NCBI GenBank assembly: GCA_037190665.1
Contig: JBBCJT010000098.1
Span: forward strand, 1 to 64,000
DNA: 64,000 nucleotides
Origin: JBBCJT01 sp037190665
GTDB lineage: Bacteria > Pseudomonadota > Alphaproteobacteria > Acetobacterales > Acetobacteraceae
Direction: 5' to 3'
In this document: positions 33,533 through 42,331 of the stretch, piece by piece
Position numbering within the stretch: the stretch's first letter is position 1
Layout of the letters: each line of letters opens with the position of its first letter
The notes under the pieces: generated by a model
What the model saw: only the letters and a program-made list of their open reading frames with translations
Told to the model about the DNA's origin: nothing
The model's database searches: none
Position numbers and translations under genes: made by a program

Positions 33533-35250
33533 CTGCTTCCAGCCGGGCGGCGGCCGCCGGACCACAAGTCGGCCGCCGCTCGCTCGGCTGGGAGCACGCG
33601 CTGTTCTCCACCATCGCCGCTGCGGCGGTCGTCATGGTCAGCTATCCCGTCCTGCTCGTGTTCCTGCGCAGCGTATCGACGGAGGACATCGGCAGCCCGC
33701 TGACGCTCGAATGGCTGCAGGCTCTGGCTGACTCGGGTCGAAGCCGCGAAGCACTGGTCAACACGGCGATCTACACCGTCGGTTCCTCGACGCTCGCCAT
33801 GGTGCTCGGCGTCGGCCTTTCCTTCCTGTCGACACGGACCGACATCCCGGGCAGCCGGCTGCTCGGCCTGATGGCCGTGCTGCCGATCCTGGTGCCGCCC
33901 TTCATCCTGGTGGTGGGATGGGTCGCTCTCGCGGACCCCAATGCCGGACTGATCAACATCGCGGCGTCGGCCGTGCTGGGTGGGCGTACCGTCGCCGTCA
34001 ACATCAATACCATGGCTGGCCTGATCTGGATGACGGGGCTGTTTCTGACCCCCTATGTCTATCTGCTGGTTTCGGCGGGTTTCAGGAACAGCGATCCGGC
34101 CATGGAAGAGGCGGCGCGGGTCTGCGGCGCGAGCCGGCTGCGCCTGCTGATGACCGTCATCCTTCCCGTGCAGCGGCCGGCCCTGCTCGCAGCGCTCCTG
34201 CTGGTCGTGATCATGAGCGCGGGCGACTTCATCATCCCGTCGACTGTCGGTCTCAAGGCGCGCATCTACATGCTGCCGAGCCTGATCTGGCAGAACTCGA
34301 GCTCGTTCCCCACCCGCCCCGGCCTTGCGGCGGCGCAGTCGCTGGTGCTCGTGGTGATCGGTCTCGTTTGCATCTATTTCCAGCGCCGCGCCCTGGGGCG
34401 CGGGGGCAGATACACGCTGCTCGGCGGAAAGGGCGCCGGCGCGAGCCTCTTTCCACTAGGCCCTCTCCGCTATCCCCTCGCCGCTATCGCCCTCGTCTTC
34501 ACCCTGTGCTCATCGGTGCTGCCGATCCTGTCCGTCAGCGCCATGGCCTTCATGCGCTTCTGGGCGCCATACGCCATGAAGCCGGAGAATCTTACGCTCC
34601 GGAACTTCAGATACATGCTGTTCGAATACCCGCAGGTCTGGCCGTCCGCGCAGCACAGCCTGCTGCTTGGCACGCTGGGCGCGACGCTCTGTATCCTGCT
34701 CGCCATCACGCTCGCCTGGTATGTCATCCGTATGCAGGGACGCTTTTCGCGCCTCGTCGAGTACGCGATGGTCATTCCACTCGGCGTACCCGGGATCGCA
34801 CTCGGTGTCGGTATCCTGAGCCTGTGGATCCTCGTGCCCGGCGGGATCTACGGCACGCTCTGGATCCTGCTTCTCGCCTACGTCACCGCGCATATCCCGG
34901 TCGCAATCCAGTTTGTCAGCAGCGCGATACATCGCATCCATACCGATCTTGAGGATGCCTCCCGGATCTCCGGCCGCTCCCTGCTCGGGACTCTCCGCCG
35001 GATCAACCTGCCGCTGATGCGCCCGGCGCTGATCGGCGCCTGGCTACTGATCTATGTGGTCATTCTCAGGGAGATCTCGCTCGTTATCCTGCTGTACAAT
35101 CCGAACACCATCGTTCTCTCCGTCGGGCTGATGGATGTCTGGGGCAGCGGCTTCTATCCGGAGCTGGCGGTCTACTCCCTTCTCCTCATGGTGCTCGGCC
35201 TGATCCCGGTGATGTTGCTGTTCCGGTTTGCCAAATTCAGTGCCGAATAG
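33529..35250 (+). CDS. ABC permease, two fused domains (FbpB-like)
   Basis: A 573-residue inner-membrane protein with about twelve helices and two copies of the binding-protein-dependent permease domain. Each half has the EAA loop: EEAARVCGASRLRLLMTVILP in the first and EDASRISGRSLLGTLRRINLP in the second. The GTG at 33529 overlaps the binding-protein stop by 4 bases. It forms the channel for the importer with the ATPase that follows. Confidence 0.9.
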   Translation: MTASSRAAAAGPQVGRRSLGWEHALFSTIAAAAVVMVSYPVLLVFLRSVSTEDIGSPLTLEWLQALADSGRSREALVNTAIYTVGSSTLAMVLGVGLSFLSTRTDIPGSRLLGLMAVLPILVPPFILVVGWVALADPNAGLINIAASAVLGGRTVAVNINTMAGLIWMTGLFLTPYVYLLVSAGFRNSDPAMEEAARVCGASRLRLLMTVILPVQRPALLAALLLVVIMSAGDFIIPSTVGLKARIYMLPSLIWQNSSSFPTRPGLAAAQSLVLVVIGLVCIYFQRRALGRGGRYTLLGGKGAGASLFPLGPLRYPLAAIALVFTLCSSVLPILSVSAMAFMRFWAPYAMKPENLTLRNFRYMLFEYPQVWPSAQHSLLLGTLGATLCILLAITLAWYVIRMQGRFSRLVEYAMVIPLGVPGIALGVGILSLWILVPGGIYGTLWILLLAYVTAHIPVAIQFVSSAIHRIHTDLEDASRISGRSLLGTLRRINLPLMRPALIGAWLLIYVVILREISLVILLYNPNTIVLSVGLMDVWGSGFYPELAVYSLLLMVLGLIPVMLLFRFAKFSAE

Positions 35251-35284
35251 CAGCGCGGATTCTCGGAGTGCTGATCTGCAGAAC

Positions 35285-36388
35285 ATGATGAACGCCGACG
35301 AAACCAGCAGCATCTCGGTGGCCGGACTCAGCAAGAGCTATGGTCCGGAAGGATCGCTGCGCGCGTTGGACGACTTCACGCTCGAGTTTCCGGCAGGACA
35401 ATGCACGGTCCTGCTCGGCCCCAGCGGCTGCGGGAAGACCACCGTTCTCCGCTCCATCGCCGGGCTGATCACACCCGATCAAGGGCGCATCACCATCGGC
35501 CCGAGCACGGCATTCGATGCTTCGGCAGGCATCTTCGCACCGCCGGAGAAGCGTCGCCTTGGCATGGTCTTCCAGAGCTATGCGCTCTGGCCGCACCTGA
35601 GCGTGGCCGAGAATATCGGCTATCCCCTCGCTGCGAGCGGCTTGCCGAAGGCCGAGATCCGAGGACGGACCGAGACCATGCTGGAGTGGGTGGGCCTCAG
35701 CGGCATGGGTGGGCGCTACGTGCATGAGCTTTCCGGAGGCCAGCAGCAGCGCGTCTCGCTCGCCCGGGCCATCGTCGGCAATCCTCGCGCGATCCTGTTT
35801 GATGAGCCGCTTTCCAATCTGGACGCGCGCCTGCGCGAGCGCATGCGTATGGAGTTGCTGGCACTGCGACAGCGAACGGCCTTTACTTCGATCTATGTCA
35901 CCCACGACCAGCTTGAGGCCATGACGCTGGGTGATCGAGTGGTGGTCATGCGCTCCGGCAGGATCGAACAGGTGGACACCCCCCAGAACGTCTACAAGCG
36001 ACCGCGTACCCGCTTCACAGCCGACTTCATGGGGATCCCCAACCTGATCGATGGAGTGGTGCGGACCGTTGCGAAGGACAGGATCGCCGTTGACACCGCA
36101 CTCGGTACGCTATCGGTCCAGAGCTGGCGGAGCGACTGGAAAGTGGGCGACCACTGTACAGTGGCCGTCCGCCCCACCCTGATCACCTTTGCAAGCGGCG
36201 AAGAGAGCGAAGCCCGGACTGGCCGCGTGGTTCGCAGCGTCTTTCTGGGAACAAGTACGGTTCATGAGATCGACATTTCCGGTACGGCGATCACGCTCGA
36301 ATCGTTTTCCGAGGAGCGGCATGACGACGGTGCGACGGTGGCAGTCAAGCCCGCTGCCGGCGCCATCTTTGCCCTTCTGGACGACTGA
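35285..36388 (+). CDS. ABC importer ATPase (FbpC/PotA-like)
   Basis: A 367-residue nucleotide-binding protein. Walker A is GPSGCGKT (45-52), Q-loop VFQSYALWPHLSV, signature LSGGQ (149-153), Walker B ILFDEP (170-175), and H-loop YVTHDQLEA. The C-terminal 120 residues form an OB-type (TOBE) regulatory domain, for example VAVRPTLITF. The ATG at 35285 is chosen; a TTG at 35228 inside the permease end would add 19 residues. It powers the importer encoded by the two preceding genes. Confidence 0.88.
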   Translation: MMNADETSSISVAGLSKSYGPEGSLRALDDFTLEFPAGQCTVLLGPSGCGKTTVLRSIAGLITPDQGRITIGPSTAFDASAGIFAPPEKRRLGMVFQSYALWPHLSVAENIGYPLAASGLPKAEIRGRTETMLEWVGLSGMGGRYVHELSGGQQQRVSLARAIVGNPRAILFDEPLSNLDARLRERMRMELLALRQRTAFTSIYVTHDQLEAMTLGDRVVVMRSGRIEQVDTPQNVYKRPRTRFTADFMGIPNLIDGVVRTVAKDRIAVDTALGTLSVQSWRSDWKVGDHCTVAVRPTLITFASGEESEARTGRVVRSVFLGTSTVHEIDISGTAITLESFSEERHDDGATVAVKPAAGAIFALLDD

Positions 36389-36941
36389 GCGGGAGCCGTG
36401 CACGGCGTCGTCTGCCCGGGTTTTGTGTCCCGCTGATCCCCCCCTCCAACGGGGCGCTCCGGTGTACTGGTAGGTTGCCCCAGAGGCCTTCAGTTCCCGG
36501 CCCCATGCCGCCGCTCCAATCGCCTCCCCGCACCGCCTCCCTCTTCGCCAAACCCGATTGCGGTGATTAGCAAGAGTCGACGACGGTCACTGTTCCCTGC
36601 GCACCGCAATTGGACTGGGCATCACTTCAGTTTGGATCTATCGCGTCGATCACCGTGAGGAAGCTCGCCCCGGCGCCGACTGGGGGGCTGCCTGCGCTCG
36701 GGGTCCAACCAGCAGCCCCCTGCGACTCTCCCCGCGGGTGCCACTCCGCACAGAAGAAGCGACCATACGGCGGACACGCCGACGATTCTTCGATGCGGCG
36801 GACTGCGAGCGCCAGTCCCCTGCCTATCGGGCGGGTCATGCCGACCGATGTTCTGGCCGATGAGCCTACGCTCCCGAGGTCTACAGAGCACGACACCGAA
36901 AGGGTGGCGTCCTGGGTTCGCGCCGCGAAAGGGCAAACGGA
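36389..36941. other. 553-base gene-free stretch with inverted repeats
   Basis: No convincing gene lies here. At its left edge AGCGGGA (36388-36394) and TCCCGCT (36428-36434) form an inverted repeat enclosing the perfect 12-base palindrome GCCGTGCACGGC (36395-36406), which could act as a terminator for the ABC operon or as a protein site. The right part should contain the promoter of the aminotransferase gene; I see no clear hexamers. Confidence 0.45.
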
Positions 36942-38372
36942 ATGACCTCGATTCCGCCGAACGACGACCTCGTCGCGATTGATCGCCGCCATATGCTGCA
37001 CCCCTTCACCAACCTGAAGGAATTCTCTGAAGGCGCGGGCATTTTGCCACGTATGCTCGAGACCGGGCAGGGCATCTCCGTTCTGTTGTCCAACGGGCGG
37101 CAGTACATAGATGCCTTCGCCGGCCTGTACTGCGTGAATGTCGGCTACGGCCGCAGAGAGATCGCAGAAGCGATTGCCGCGCAGGCGCACAAGCTCGCTT
37201 ACTATCATGCCTATGCCGGCCATTCGAACGAACCGGCCGTGCGGCTTGCGGAACGGGTCATCGCCATGGCTCCGCTCGGGATGCGCACGATCTACTATGG
37301 CCTGTCAGGGTCCGACGCCAACGAAACCCAGGCCAAGATTGTCTGGTACTACAACAACGTTCTGGGGCGGCAGAAGAAGAAGATCATTATCAGTCGGCAG
37401 CGGGGCTATCATGGTGCCACCGTCCTGGCGGGAAGCCTGACAGGACTGCCTGTATTCCATCAGGCCTTCGACCTGCCGCTCGGCCCCGTCCGCCACATAA
37501 GCACGCCCCATTGGTGGAGGGAGGCCGAGCCGGGCGAAAGCGAAGAGAGCTTCTCCGAACGCTGTGCCGCAGAACTCGAAAGCCTGATCCTCGAACTCGG
37601 GCCCGACAGCGTGGCTGCCTTCATCGGAGAACCGGTGCTGGGTACCGGCGGCATCATCCCGCCGCCGCGCGGCTACTGGGCTGCGATCCAGCAGGTGCTG
37701 CGGCGATACGACGTGCTGCTGATCGCCGATGAGGTCGTCTGCGGTTTCGGCCGGCTGGGTACGAACTTCGGCAGCCATCTGTACGATATACAACCCGATC
37801 TGATCACCGTGGCCAAAGGGCTGACCAGCGCCTACCTGCCGCTATCAGGCGCGATCGTCGGCGAGAAAGTGTGGCAGGTGCTGTGTCAGGGAGCGGACGA
37901 GTTCGGCCCGTTCGGTCATGGCTACACCTACTCCGCGCATCCGGTATGTGCGGCAGCCGGGCTGGCCAATCTCGACATCATCGAACGCGAAGGCATCGTC
38001 ACGCATGCAGCTCGTGTCGGGGCAATCTTCCAGCAGCGCCTGCGCGACAGGTTCCACGACCATCCGATTGTCGGCGAGGTGCGCGGCGTGGGCTTGCTTG
38101 CGGCCATCGAATTCTCGCCCCGGCCGGCGTCACGCGCGCGCTTTGCGCCCGAGTTGAAGGTTGGTGCCCGGATTGCCGCAGCCTGCCTGGAGGAAGGGCT
38201 CATCGCGCGCGCCATGCCGCATGGCGACATCCTCGGTTATGCGCCGCCGCTGGTGCTGACCGAGACACAGGTCGACGAGATCGTGGACCTGACGGAGCGG
38301 GCGGTGACACGCGTCCTGGACCAGCTGCAGCGGGAGGGAGCGCTGGGCGAGCGGTCCGTCGCCGCAGGCTGA
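36942..38372 (+). CDS. Class III aminotransferase, DoeD-like (diaminobutyrate transaminase)
   Basis: A 476-residue PLP enzyme. It shows the class III features YGLSGSDANETQAKIVWYY (phosphate-binding region), Asp263 in LLIADEVVCGFGRLG, and the Schiff-base Lys292 in TVAKGLTSAYLPLSG. It transfers an amino group from an omega-amino substrate to a keto acid. Its neighbours are a Lrp-type regulator and DoeB/DoeA-like genes, which matches DoeD, the transaminase turning L-2,4-diaminobutyrate into aspartate semialdehyde during ectoine breakdown. The DoeC semialdehyde dehydrogenase is not in the window. The specific substrate is inferred from context. Confidence 0.8.
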   Translation: MTSIPPNDDLVAIDRRHMLHPFTNLKEFSEGAGILPRMLETGQGISVLLSNGRQYIDAFAGLYCVNVGYGRREIAEAIAAQAHKLAYYHAYAGHSNEPAVRLAERVIAMAPLGMRTIYYGLSGSDANETQAKIVWYYNNVLGRQKKKIIISRQRGYHGATVLAGSLTGLPVFHQAFDLPLGPVRHISTPHWWREAEPGESEESFSERCAAELESLILELGPDSVAAFIGEPVLGTGGIIPPPRGYWAAIQQVLRRYDVLLIADEVVCGFGRLGTNFGSHLYDIQPDLITVAKGLTSAYLPLSGAIVGEKVWQVLCQGADEFGPFGHGYTYSAHPVCAAAGLANLDIIEREGIVTHAARVGAIFQQRLRDRFHDHPIVGEVRGVGLLAAIEFSPRPASRARFAPELKVGARIAAACLEEGLIARAMPHGDILGYAPPLVLTETQVDEIVDLTERAVTRVLDQLQREGALGERSVAAG

Positions 38373-38518
38373 ATTTTCTTCTCGAAGTGGCAGCGAATCT
38401 TCTTTTCCGCCCGGCGCTGCATAGCCTAGCCTCACCGCGTTTCGCCTCGTCGTCCCGGAACGGCAAGCAGGAGCGCGACCTGAAGGAAACCGCGAAGTCG
38501 GATCTGGTCGGGGCTGGC

Positions 38519-39010
38519 ATGTTCCAGGGGTTGAGTCTGGACGAGACCGATGTGCGGATCCTCGCCATTCTCCAGCGGGAAGGCCGCATCACCAAGGCGG
38601 ACCTGGCCCAGCGCGTACACCTTTCGCCCAGCGCCTGCCTGGAACGCATGCGACGGCTGGAGAAGAAGAAAATCATCACATCCTATCATGCCGTGGTGGA
38701 CGTGAAGCGGCTGATCCCGCTGACCCAGTTCTACACGGAGGTCACGCTGACCAATCATCGCTACGGCGATTTCGTGAAGTTCGAGCAGCATGTCCGCGAG
38801 ATGCGTGAGGTCGTGGAATGTCATGCGCTGGGGGGCGGCATCGATTACATTCTGAAGATCATTACGCACACCATTGAGGACTATCAGGTTCTGGTCGAAC
38901 GCATGCTTGAAGCCCAGATTGGTATCGACCGATACTTTACCTATGTGGTGACCAAGCCGATCAAATCACTTGGTCAGTTCCCCGTCGAAAACTTGCTCCG
39001 GGCAGACTGA
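38519..39010 (+). CDS. Lrp/AsnC-family regulator, DoeX-like
   Basis: A 163-residue regulator. The N-terminal helix-turn-helix is DETDVRILAILQREGRITKADLAQRVHLSPSACLERMRRLEKKKII, beginning at residue 8. The RAM ligand domain follows (FYTEVTLTNHRYGDF, VVECHALGGGIDYILKI). AsnC-type DoeX regulators accompany ectoine-degradation genes and respond to pathway intermediates, which fits its place after the DoeD-like gene. The ATG at 38519 gives the normal family length; the frame continues open upstream without a better start. Confidence 0.85.
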   Translation: MFQGLSLDETDVRILAILQREGRITKADLAQRVHLSPSACLERMRRLEKKKIITSYHAVVDVKRLIPLTQFYTEVTLTNHRYGDFVKFEQHVREMREVVECHALGGGIDYILKIITHTIEDYQVLVERMLEAQIGIDRYFTYVVTKPIKSLGQFPVENLLRAD

Positions 39011-39081
39011 ATAGCAGCAATCGACGCAGGTCCCCCGCCCCTGCCGAAGATACCGCGGCGAAGGCGTGGCATGATCCGGTC

Positions 39082-39795
39082 ATGGCAGACGCAGCGAACC
39101 CGTGTCTCGGCATCCTCACCTTGTATCGCGGCGAAGACCCGCCGCCGATGCCACGCCGCCCGGCCGGCGCGCTGCTCAGTCCGGACACCTTCGCCTTCCC
39201 GACCATCCAGGAAACCGTCGAGGGTGCCTGGGTCGAGGTCGTGGTGAGGGGCGAGCCGGCGCTGGAGCCGGCCTTTGTCGCTGCCACCAAACGGCTGGTG
39301 GAGCGAGGCGCGACCGCCATCACCTCGACCTGCGGCTTCGCGATCCGGCACCAGTCGGCCGTCGCCGCGTCGGTCCCCGTTCCGGTGATGCTGTCCAGCC
39401 TGATCCTGATCCCCGCGATCCTGCGCAGCCTGCCGCCGGCAGCGAAGCTGGCGGTGCTGACCTACGATTCGTCCCACTGCACCGAAGACCTGCTGCCTCT
39501 TGGATCGGCCGCTGACCGGGCGCGGGTCGTCATCGGCGGCATCGAGGGCGGCGTCTTCTGGCACAACGAGTTGAAACGGCCGCCGCCGCCCACCGATCCC
39601 GCCGACATCGAGGCCGATGTCGCAGCCTGCATTGTCCGGCTGCGCGAGGCGCATCCGGAGATCGCCGCGATCCTGTTCGAGTGCGCGGGATTTCCGATCG
39701 TCGCGTCAGCGATCCGGCGACGGTTCGGACTGCCGGTATTCGACATCACCGATCTCAGCCGGATGGCCATGTCGGCCACCGGCACGCGCGGCTGA
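39082..39795 (+). CDS. Asp/Glu racemase superfamily protein
   Basis: A 237-residue protein with the two half-site cysteines of the Asp/Glu/hydantoin racemase superfamily: Cys in AITSTCGFAI (near residue 88) and Cys in LFECAGFPIV (near 199). The N-terminus CLGILTLYRGEDPPPMPRRP and TFAFPTIQETVEGA belong to an uncharacterised branch. Ectoine clusters often carry EutA of the related arylmalonate-decarboxylase branch, but this protein does not look like EutA. It ends 12 bases before the convergent DoeB-like gene. Likely reaction: racemisation or decarboxylation of an amino or malonic acid. Confidence 0.7.
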   Translation: MADAANPCLGILTLYRGEDPPPMPRRPAGALLSPDTFAFPTIQETVEGAWVEVVVRGEPALEPAFVAATKRLVERGATAITSTCGFAIRHQSAVAASVPVPVMLSSLILIPAILRSLPPAAKLAVLTYDSSHCTEDLLPLGSAADRARVVIGGIEGGVFWHNELKRPPPPTDPADIEADVAACIVRLREAHPEIAAILFECAGFPIVASAIRRRFGLPVFDITDLSRMAMSATGTRG

Positions 39796-39807
39796 CCGGG
39801 CCACCGT

Positions 39808-40821
39808 CTACATCTCGCGGAACCGGCGGGCCGCCGGCCGGGCGATCACCGCGACGCTCTGATCCGGCAGGGCGCGCCCGCCGATGTTGATCATGTACAC
39901 AATGCCATCATGCGGTGCGATCACCGGCATGCCCGGCGCCGCGGGATCATCCAGGCTCACGATATGGCCGAGGCTCTGGCCTGCGCGGACCCTGCTGTTC
40001 AGTTCCACCGCAGCGGCGAACATCCCGTCCGCTTCTACCCTCACCCAGTGCGTCTGATCGGGCACTTCCAGCAGCCGCACGGGTCGCGCCGGACGCGGTG
40101 GCGCTTCGAGATGCCCGAACTGGACCAGGAAGCTCTCGACGAAGCGGAAGCCCAGCCGCAACAACTGAGGTGTCAGCATGCCGCCGCCGAGTTCAGGGCA
40201 GTAGAACAGCTTGCCCTGCGCTTCGACCATGGTGTCGAACATGCCGGCCTTGTGTGTTTCGTCGATGATCACCCGGGCCGGCAGGTCGAATCCCCGGCTC
40301 GCCGAGATCATGCGCCGCAGGTCGTCGGCGTTCTCCAGGTAGTGCATCATCACGCTGGGGATGATCGCCATGCGGTAGCCGCCGGAGTGAACGTCGAGCA
40401 CCACATCGGCATGCGGGACCAGCGACGTGGCGACAGCGTGCGCGATCTGCTGCGAGGGGCTGCCATCGGCCGCGCCTGGAAAGCTCCGGTTCAGATCCAG
40501 ACCATCCAGCGGACTGACGCGCGTGGCGGCGCGCAGCGCCGGCGGGTTGACGGCCGGCACGATGACAAGGTTGCCGCGCAATCGCGAACCCAGGCGCGCG
40601 ATGATCTCGTGCAGGATCAACGGGCCCTGGTATTCATTCCCGTGCTGGCCGCCGATGACCAGCGTGACCGGCCCGTCGCCACCGCCCCAGCTCAGCACCG
40701 GTATGCGGATCTCGTGCGTGGCACCCTGCCACTCCGCGCGCAGGCGGATCGCCGAGGTGGCGCGCTGCCGGCGGAAGTCAATCCGCGGGAGTTCCAGCAG
40801 TGCGCCGGACGCATCGGGCAC
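39808..40821 (-). CDS. Zinc deacylase of AstE/AspA family, DoeB-like
   Basis: A 337-residue metallo-hydrolase. Zinc ligands are visible as His60 and Glu63 in GGQHGNEYQGP and His145 in VVLDVHSGG. The substrate-binding segment VNPPALRAATRVSPLDGLDLNRSFPG and the catalytic Glu210 in FYCPELGGG match the DoeB/EutE type (N-acetyl-L-2,4-diaminobutyrate deacetylase). The C-terminal barrel (GQSLGHIVSLDDPAAPGMPVIAPHDGIV) is also typical. The GTG at 40821 lies 5 bases after the stop of the DoeA-like gene, with AAGGA upstream. DoeA and DoeB act one after the other, and an operon pairing supports the call. Confidence 0.8.
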   Translation of the reverse strand: MPDASGALLELPRIDFRRQRATSAIRLRAEWQGATHEIRIPVLSWGGGDGPVTLVIGGQHGNEYQGPLILHEIIARLGSRLRGNLVIVPAVNPPALRAATRVSPLDGLDLNRSFPGAADGSPSQQIAHAVATSLVPHADVVLDVHSGGYRMAIIPSVMMHYLENADDLRRMISASRGFDLPARVIIDETHKAGMFDTMVEAQGKLFYCPELGGGMLTPQLLRLGFRFVESFLVQFGHLEAPPRPARPVRLLEVPDQTHWVRVEADGMFAAAVELNSRVRAGQSLGHIVSLDDPAAPGMPVIAPHDGIVYMINIGGRALPDQSVAVIARPAARRFREM

Positions 40822-40826
40822 GGCGC

Positions 40827-41978
40827 TCAGTCCTTGACCATCAGCTCGCGGGTCATGCGGCTCAGGCTCTTCGCGCCGGTGTCTGTCACGCGCACGCCTT
40901 CGCTGAACACGTAGCCGTCCTGCCGCTCCCAGATGCCGACAATGATATGGAAGGTCATGTTCGGCTGTATCACGGTGGGGTCGCCCACCTGCAGACTGGC
41001 CCCGCCATCGCCCCAGTCGATACCGATGGAGTAACCGATGCGCGACTCCTTGCGTACGCCGAAGGGATTGAAGACCTTGCGGAACGCCACATCGACGTCG
41101 CCGCAGGTCGCCCCGGGGCGCATGGCCTCGAATGCGGCGAGGAAACCCGTGGTCACCGCCTCGTGGATGTGCTTCACGCGCGCAGAGGCCTTGCCGAGCA
41201 CGATCGTCCGCGACAGCGGACTCACGTAACGATGGCGGAAGGCGCCGATCTCGAAATTGGTCTGCGCATTGGCGGGATAGCGCTGATCGGTCCATTTCAG
41301 GTGAGGCGCAGTGGCCATCGCCGCCACCGGCATGGTGGGCATGCGGAAGGGGCTTCCGGGCATCTGCTCCGTGCCGCACAGGGCCGAGACGACGGCAGCA
41401 GCGACGTCGCACTCCCGCACACCGACGGCGATGGTGCGCATCGCCGCATCGATCGCTCCGTCTACGATCGGGCCTGCCTGCACCATGTAATCGATCTCGG
41501 CCGGTGACTTCACCAGCTTGATGCGGCTGATCATGCCGTCGGCATCGATCAGGTCATCCACCTTCAGCGCGCGTGTCAGCGCCGCATGCGCCTTCAGGCC
41601 GTAGGTCTTCGCGGTCAGCTCGCAGCCGATCCTTATCGTGCCGGTGCGCTCACGGATCATCCGCGCGATCGGCTCCCACGGCGTACGCTCCTCCGTGCCG
41701 ATGAAGGACTCGGGATAGGCCAGGATGAATTTGGGATCGAGGTACGAAGTCGGATAGGCGCATTCCAGGTCCATCTCCCGCAGGATCAGCACGGGATCTT
41801 CCTGCCCGCTCACGACGAGCGCGAGCTGCGGCACGTATTCTGAATACCCATCATAGCCGGTCAGGTAGTTCATATTGGATTCAGTCATGACCAGCAGGGC
41901 ATCCATGCCCCGCTCGGCCATGGCCTGCTGAACCTTCTTGGTGCGGGCGCGGTACTCGGCGGGCTGGAATGCAGGCAT
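40827..41978 (-). CDS. M24-fold hydrolase, DoeA-like (ectoine hydrolase)
   Basis: A 383-residue pita-bread-fold protein. It resembles DoeA/EutD along its length: ESNMNYLTGYDGYSEYVPQ, KSPAEIDYMVQAGPIV, APHLKWTDQR, RYVSPLSRTIVLGK and NMTFHIIVGIWERQDGY. The Asp metal ligands of M24 aminopeptidases are replaced (NFEIGAF and SPLSRT where peptidases have VDIGA and SDITRT), as expected for the metal-free ectoine-hydrolase/creatinase branch. The start ATG 41978 has GGGAAGG upstream. It probably opens the ectoine ring or a similar cyclic amidine or amide. The substrate remains inferred. Confidence 0.78.
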   Translation of the reverse strand: MPAFQPAEYRARTKKVQQAMAERGMDALLVMTESNMNYLTGYDGYSEYVPQLALVVSGQEDPVLILREMDLECAYPTSYLDPKFILAYPESFIGTEERTPWEPIARMIRERTGTIRIGCELTAKTYGLKAHAALTRALKVDDLIDADGMISRIKLVKSPAEIDYMVQAGPIVDGAIDAAMRTIAVGVRECDVAAAVVSALCGTEQMPGSPFRMPTMPVAAMATAPHLKWTDQRYPANAQTNFEIGAFRHRYVSPLSRTIVLGKASARVKHIHEAVTTGFLAAFEAMRPGATCGDVDVAFRKVFNPFGVRKESRIGYSIGIDWGDGGASLQVGDPTVIQPNMTFHIIVGIWERQDGYVFSEGVRVTDTGAKSLSRMTRELMVKD

Positions 41979-42331
41979 CTGGTGGCCTTCCCGGTTTGCA
42001 CGTTGCGGAACGATATCATCTGTCGGTGGATGAAAGGTTCGAAACTGTGCCGCCCGGACCAAGCGTTCTTCGGTGAACGGGCGGCTGTGTGGGCGATTCT
42101 CCGCTACCCGACGCTTTGCCCTGCCGCGACAACGCTTCTGCGGCATTCGCGCGGGGCAGCAGACGAAACCCCCGTCGATGCCGGAAAAAAGCACGACAAT
42201 TTCTCGCCGCCGCGTTCCAGCATCACCTGTCGGCAGCGCGACGTCAGATCGCCGCATCCGGCAGGGAGAAGTGCCTGTCATCTGGCCAAGCCGCCACCTT
42301 GGGGCAACGTCTTTTCGGGGAGATGATTAAC
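41979..42331. promoter_or_regulatory. Divergent region between DoeA-like gene and binding protein 1
   Basis: 353 bases between divergent starts must carry promoters in both directions. The right half contains a leader block (42180-42268) that is repeated upstream of the second binding-protein gene. I see no gene in it and no convincing promoter hexamers. Confidence 0.45.
42180..42268 (+). repeat. Conserved leader block, copy 1
   Basis: About 90 bases that align with 43509-43599, at roughly 70% identity by eye. Shared words include GCCGGAA, GACAA, CCAGCAT, AGCGCGAC, AGATCG and GGCAGGGAG. Each copy ends some 55-65 bases before a paralogous binding-protein gene. Either both genes were duplicated with their upstream region, or the block has a regulatory role. 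Confidence 0.6.

Noticed and set aside
36610..36945. 111-codon plus-strand frame before the aminotransferase
   Set aside because: No ribosome site, no hydrophobic core or motif, biased composition; it ends over the start of the aminotransferase gene.
39082..39795. Naming the racemase-family gene eutA
   Set aside because: Context fits an ectoine cluster, but the sequence belongs to a different branch of the superfamily, so only the superfamily call is made.
39808..41412. 534-codon version of the DoeB-like gene
   Set aside because: The first 197 codons lie in a shadow frame of the DoeA-like gene; zinc-deacylase homology begins after GTG 40821.
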